Assembly (NCBI GenBank): GCA_041392065.1
Contig: JAWKMU010000005.1
Coordinates: 62,001 to 126,000, forward strand
Length of the DNA: 64,000 nt
Reading direction: 5' to 3'
DNA from: CAJQLB01 sp041392065
GTDB lineage: Bacteria > Bacteroidota > Bacteroidia > Flavobacteriales > Flavobacteriaceae
Shown here: one piece after another, positions 61,198-64,000 of the stretch
Numbering within the stretch: the stretch's first letter is position 1
Layout of the letters: the number at the start of each line of letters is the position of its first letter
The notes under the pieces: model-generated
What the model saw: the letters and a program-made list of their open reading frames with translations, nothing else
Databases searched by the model: none
Told to the model about the DNA's origin: nothing
Position numbers and translations under genes: made by a program

Positions 61198-63606
61198 ATG
61201 CAATTTTCGTTTAAAAAATTCTTACCACATTTACTGATTATAATCGGATTTATAGTGGCTTCACTTGCTTATTTTAATCCTGTTTTACAAGGCAAACAAA
61301 TCTTTCAAAGCGATATCATGCAGTATATTGGTATGGCAAAACAACAAAATGATTTTCGCGAAGATACAGGAGAAGAAACATATTGGACAAATAGCGCTTT
61401 TGGAGGTATGCCTACCTATCAACTTGGAGCTCATTATCCTCATAATTACATTAAAAAACTAGATCACACGCTGAGGTTTTTACCACGTCCAGCCGATTAT
61501 CTTTTTCTTTATTTAATAGGATTTTACATCTTACTATTAGTTTTAAAAGTAGATTATAAACTTGCAGCTTTAGGAGCTTTGGCTTTTGGGTTTTCAAGCT
61601 ATCTCATTATTATTTTAGGTGTTGGTCATAATGCCAAAGCGCATGCTATTGCTTACATGCCATTAGTATTGTCAGGTATTTTACTGACCTTTCAAAAGAA
61701 GTATGTTTATGGCTTTTTGCTAACAGCTATTGCGCTTGGTTTAGAACTTTCGGCCAATCATTACCAAATGACATATTACCTTATGCTTTTGGTATTAGTT
61801 TTGGGAATTGTTTATTTGATTGATGCTTATAAAAAACAAATGTTGCCTCATTTTTTTAAATCTGTTGGAATATTATTGGTTGCAGTTATTTTTTCTATTG
61901 GATTAAATGCCACAAATATTTTGGCAACTCAAGAATATGTAAAGGAAAGTACTCGTGGAAAAAGTGAACTCACCATTAATCCTGATGGTTCTCCAAAAGA
62001 AATAACAAGTGGTCTTGATAAGGATTACATTACAGAATACAGTTACGGAATTACTGAAACCTTTAACTTGTTTATTCCACGTTTTATGGGAGGAGGAAGC
62101 TATGAAGATGTAGGCAAGAATTCAGAAACTTATGAGTTTTTCAGAAATCTTGGCGCAACTCCAGTGCAAGCTTTAAATGAAGTAAAGCAAACACCAACGT
62201 ATTGGGGAAAACAACCTATTGTAGAAGCTCCAGCTTATGTTGGTGCTGTTGTGATTTTCTTGTTTGTTTTGGCGTTATTTTTAGTAAAGGGTAGATTGAA
62301 GTGGTGGCTGGTTACAGGAACTATCATTTCGTTAATGCTTTCATATGGAAAAAACCTTGGTTTTTTAACTGATTTGTTTATTGATTATTTTCCACTATAT
62401 AATAAGTTTCGTGCTGTAAGTTCCATACAAGTTATTCTCGAATTGTGTATTCCAATACTAGCTATGTTTGGTTTGTCAAGATTATTTAATGATTTTGAGA
62501 ATAAAGACGAAAAAATAAAAGCTTTAAAAAATACTACTATAATTACAGGTGGATTGGCTTTGGTTTTTCTTTTGTTTAAAGGAGGTTTGTTTGATTTTGT
62601 AGGTAATAATGATGGACGATATATTCAAGCGTATGGGCAAGGGTTTATTGATGCTGTAAAAACTGATAGAATGTCCTTTTTTGTTAATGATACTTTAAGA
62701 ACTTTGGTTTTGGTGTTACTTTCGGCTGGAGCAGTTTGGTTCTTTTTAAAGAATAAACTCTCTGAAAAATTAGTTGTTATTGTATTTGCAATTCTTATTT
62801 TATTTGACTTAGTTTTAGTAGATAGACGTTATGTAAATAACGATGATTTTGTATCAGCCATTCAGGTGCAAAAGCCTTATCAAGCCAGTCCTGTTGATTT
62901 AGAGATTCAAAAAGACACCACTCATTTTAGAGTTTTTGATTTAACAACAGGGAATACTAAACCTTCCTATTTTCATAATTCTTTAAATGGTTACCATGCT
63001 GCAAAAATGCAGCGTTATGATGATGTGTTTGACTTCTATATCGCACAGAACCATTTAGGAGTGTTAAACATGTTAAACACCAAATACATCATTGCACAAA
63101 ATGAAGAAGGAGAGGTGTTTCCTTATCAGAATACTGATGCTAATGGTAATGCTTGGTTTATTTCAGAACTGGAAGAAAAATCAAGTGCTAATGAAGAAAT
63201 TATGGCATTGGATAGTTTAGATAATAAGAACAAAGCTGTTTATTCAGGTTTTAGTGGATTTCCAAACGAGTTCCAATTAGATTCAATAGCATCAATAAAA
63301 TTAATAGAATACAAACCTAATTACTTGAAATATCAATCAGAGAACAGTGAAGATGGCTTTGCTGTATTTTCAGAAAATTATTATACTCACGGTTGGAAAT
63401 CTTATATAGACGGAAACGAAACACCTCACAATCGCGTTAACTACATATTAAGAGGAATGGAAGTGCCAGCAGGAAATCATACCATTGAGTTTAAGTTTGA
63501 GCCAGAAGTTATAAGAACTGGGAGCACTATTGCTATTGCAAGTTCAATTGTTTTAATGCTTTTGTTGGTAGCATGTCTGTTTTTTCAGTTAAAAAAAAGA
63601 GATTAA
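61198..63606 (+). CDS. YfhO family membrane protein
   Basis: A large polytopic protein of 802 aa with about twelve to fourteen membrane helices and soluble loops. Segments such as FQSDIMQYIGMAKQQNDFR, YWTNSAFGGMPTYQLGAHYP and the C-terminal VFSENYYTHGWKSYIDGNE match the YfhO/PF09586 family. YfhO-type proteins are GT-C-like glycosyltransferases, reported in Firmicutes to glycosylate lipoteichoic acid, but the donor here is unknown. A glycosyltransferase gene starts 27 bases downstream. Confidence 0.9.
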   Translation: MQFSFKKFLPHLLIIIGFIVASLAYFNPVLQGKQIFQSDIMQYIGMAKQQNDFREDTGEETYWTNSAFGGMPTYQLGAHYPHNYIKKLDHTLRFLPRPADYLFLYLIGFYILLLVLKVDYKLAALGALAFGFSSYLIIILGVGHNAKAHAIAYMPLVLSGILLTFQKKYVYGFLLTAIALGLELSANHYQMTYYLMLLVLVLGIVYLIDAYKKQMLPHFFKSVGILLVAVIFSIGLNATNILATQEYVKESTRGKSELTINPDGSPKEITSGLDKDYITEYSYGITETFNLFIPRFMGGGSYEDVGKNSETYEFFRNLGATPVQALNEVKQTPTYWGKQPIVEAPAYVGAVVIFLFVLALFLVKGRLKWWLVTGTIISLMLSYGKNLGFLTDLFIDYFPLYNKFRAVSSIQVILELCIPILAMFGLSRLFNDFENKDEKIKALKNTTIITGGLALVFLLFKGGLFDFVGNNDGRYIQAYGQGFIDAVKTDRMSFFVNDTLRTLVLVLLSAGAVWFFLKNKLSEKLVVIVFAILILFDLVLVDRRYVNNDDFVSAIQVQKPYQASPVDLEIQKDTTHFRVFDLTTGNTKPSYFHNSLNGYHAAKMQRYDDVFDFYIAQNHLGVLNMLNTKYIIAQNEEGEVFPYQNTDANGNAWFISELEEKSSANEEIMALDSLDNKNKAVYSGFSGFPNEFQLDSIASIKLIEYKPNYLKYQSENSEDGFAVFSENYYTHGWKSYIDGNETPHNRVNYILRGMEVPAGNHTIEFKFEPEVIRTGSTIAIASSIVLMLLLVACLFFQLKKRD

Positions 63607-63633
63607 GAAGTTTGTTTTTGTTAACAACAAAAC

Positions 63634-64000
63634 ATGGATAAAAAAAAGGTTTTAATCGTTACATACTATTGGCCACCAGCTGGTGGTCCAGGTGTGCAAC
63701 GTTGGTTAAAATTCATAAAATACTTACCAGATTTTAATATTGAGCCTATAGTTTACGTGCCTTCAAACCCAAGTTATCCAGTAATAGATGAAAGTTTAGT
63801 TGATGAAATTCCTAAAGGATTAGCCATAATTAAACAACCAATAGCTGAACCTTATAAACTAGCAAGTAAATTATCCAAACGCAAGTCAGATGCTATTAGT
63901 AAAGGCATTATTCCTGATAAAAAAAGGCAAGGCCTTATGGAGCGACTGTTGCTTTTTGTAAGAGGCAATTTTTTTATACCTGATGCCAGAAAAAAATGGA
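63634..64000 (+). CDS. Glycosyltransferase, N-terminal part (3' end outside window)
   Basis: The reading frame runs from the ATG at 63634 to the window edge, giving about 122 residues. The start MDKKKVLIVTYYWPPAGGPGVQRWLKF is typical of group-1 (GT-B) glycosyltransferases of surface polysaccharide synthesis, which bind the acceptor in this half. It follows yfhO by 27 bases and is probably co-transcribed. Donor and product cannot be told from this part. Confidence 0.85.
   Translation, partial: MDKKKVLIVTYYWPPAGGPGVQRWLKFIKYLPDFNIEPIVYVPSNPSYPVIDESLVDEIPKGLAIIKQPIAEPYKLASKLSKRKSDAISKGIIPDKKRQGLMERLLLFVRGNFFIPDARKKW

Overview
The window is AT-rich, gene-dense DNA from a member of the Bacteroidota, most likely family Flavobacteriaceae. 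The evidence is consistent across the window: TAnnTTTG-type -7 promoter boxes with few Shine-Dalgarno sequences, type IX secretion sorting domains, SusC-type plug and carboxypeptidase-regulatory domains, menaquinone as the quinone, and flavobacterial small proteins such as the CAL67264 and DUF4834 families. No tRNA, rRNA, CRISPR array, prophage or classical insertion sequence was seen. No gene-free stretch exceeds about 270 bases.

Layout. Positions 1-13700 hold most of the menaquinone pathway (menF partial at the left edge, menD, menB, menA, menC, menE), interleaved with DUF2853, CvfB, a metal-dependent hydrolase and a CPBP protease. A minus-strand pair of DUF3857/transglutaminase proteins interrupts it. 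Positions 13700-20200 carry two unusual mosaic exported proteins that combine a von Willebrand (MIDAS) domain with a SusC-like plug, plus an M24 peptidase. Positions 20200-27600 hold an acyl-CoA carboxylase beta subunit, a stress-type operon (FMN reductase, GNAT, MarR, pirin) with a tandem 15-bp repeat in its promoter region, CAL67264 with EttA, and a lipoprotein MBL hydrolase.

Positions 27891-36939 are the most interesting part. Seven co-directional, mostly unrecognised genes form one cluster: a coiled-coil protein, an unknown, a AAA+ ATPase with an unusual Walker B, a membrane protein, a DUF6638-like protein, and two further membrane proteins. Several of the wider gaps carry degenerate 7-bp tandem repeats. 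One gap holds a four-helix-bundle (23S rRNA intervening-sequence family) gene bracketed by 27-nt inverted repeats.

Positions 37000-53900 are mainly housekeeping and envelope genes: hutI, a racemase, tandem T9SS-secreted VCBS proteins, fumC, an outer-membrane receptor, arsC-like, prfB with a programmed +1 frameshift that must be joined to give the full protein, a zinc metalloprotease, threonine aldolase and YbaB. Positions 53990-64000 contain an S9 peptidase with a TTG start, a likely sulfonolipid (capnine-type) pair (a cysteate-synthase-like PLP enzyme and an alpha-oxoamine synthase), a convergent GNAT-like acyltransferase that may N-acylate the product, an outer-membrane protein, DUF4834, YfhO and the start of a glycosyltransferase.
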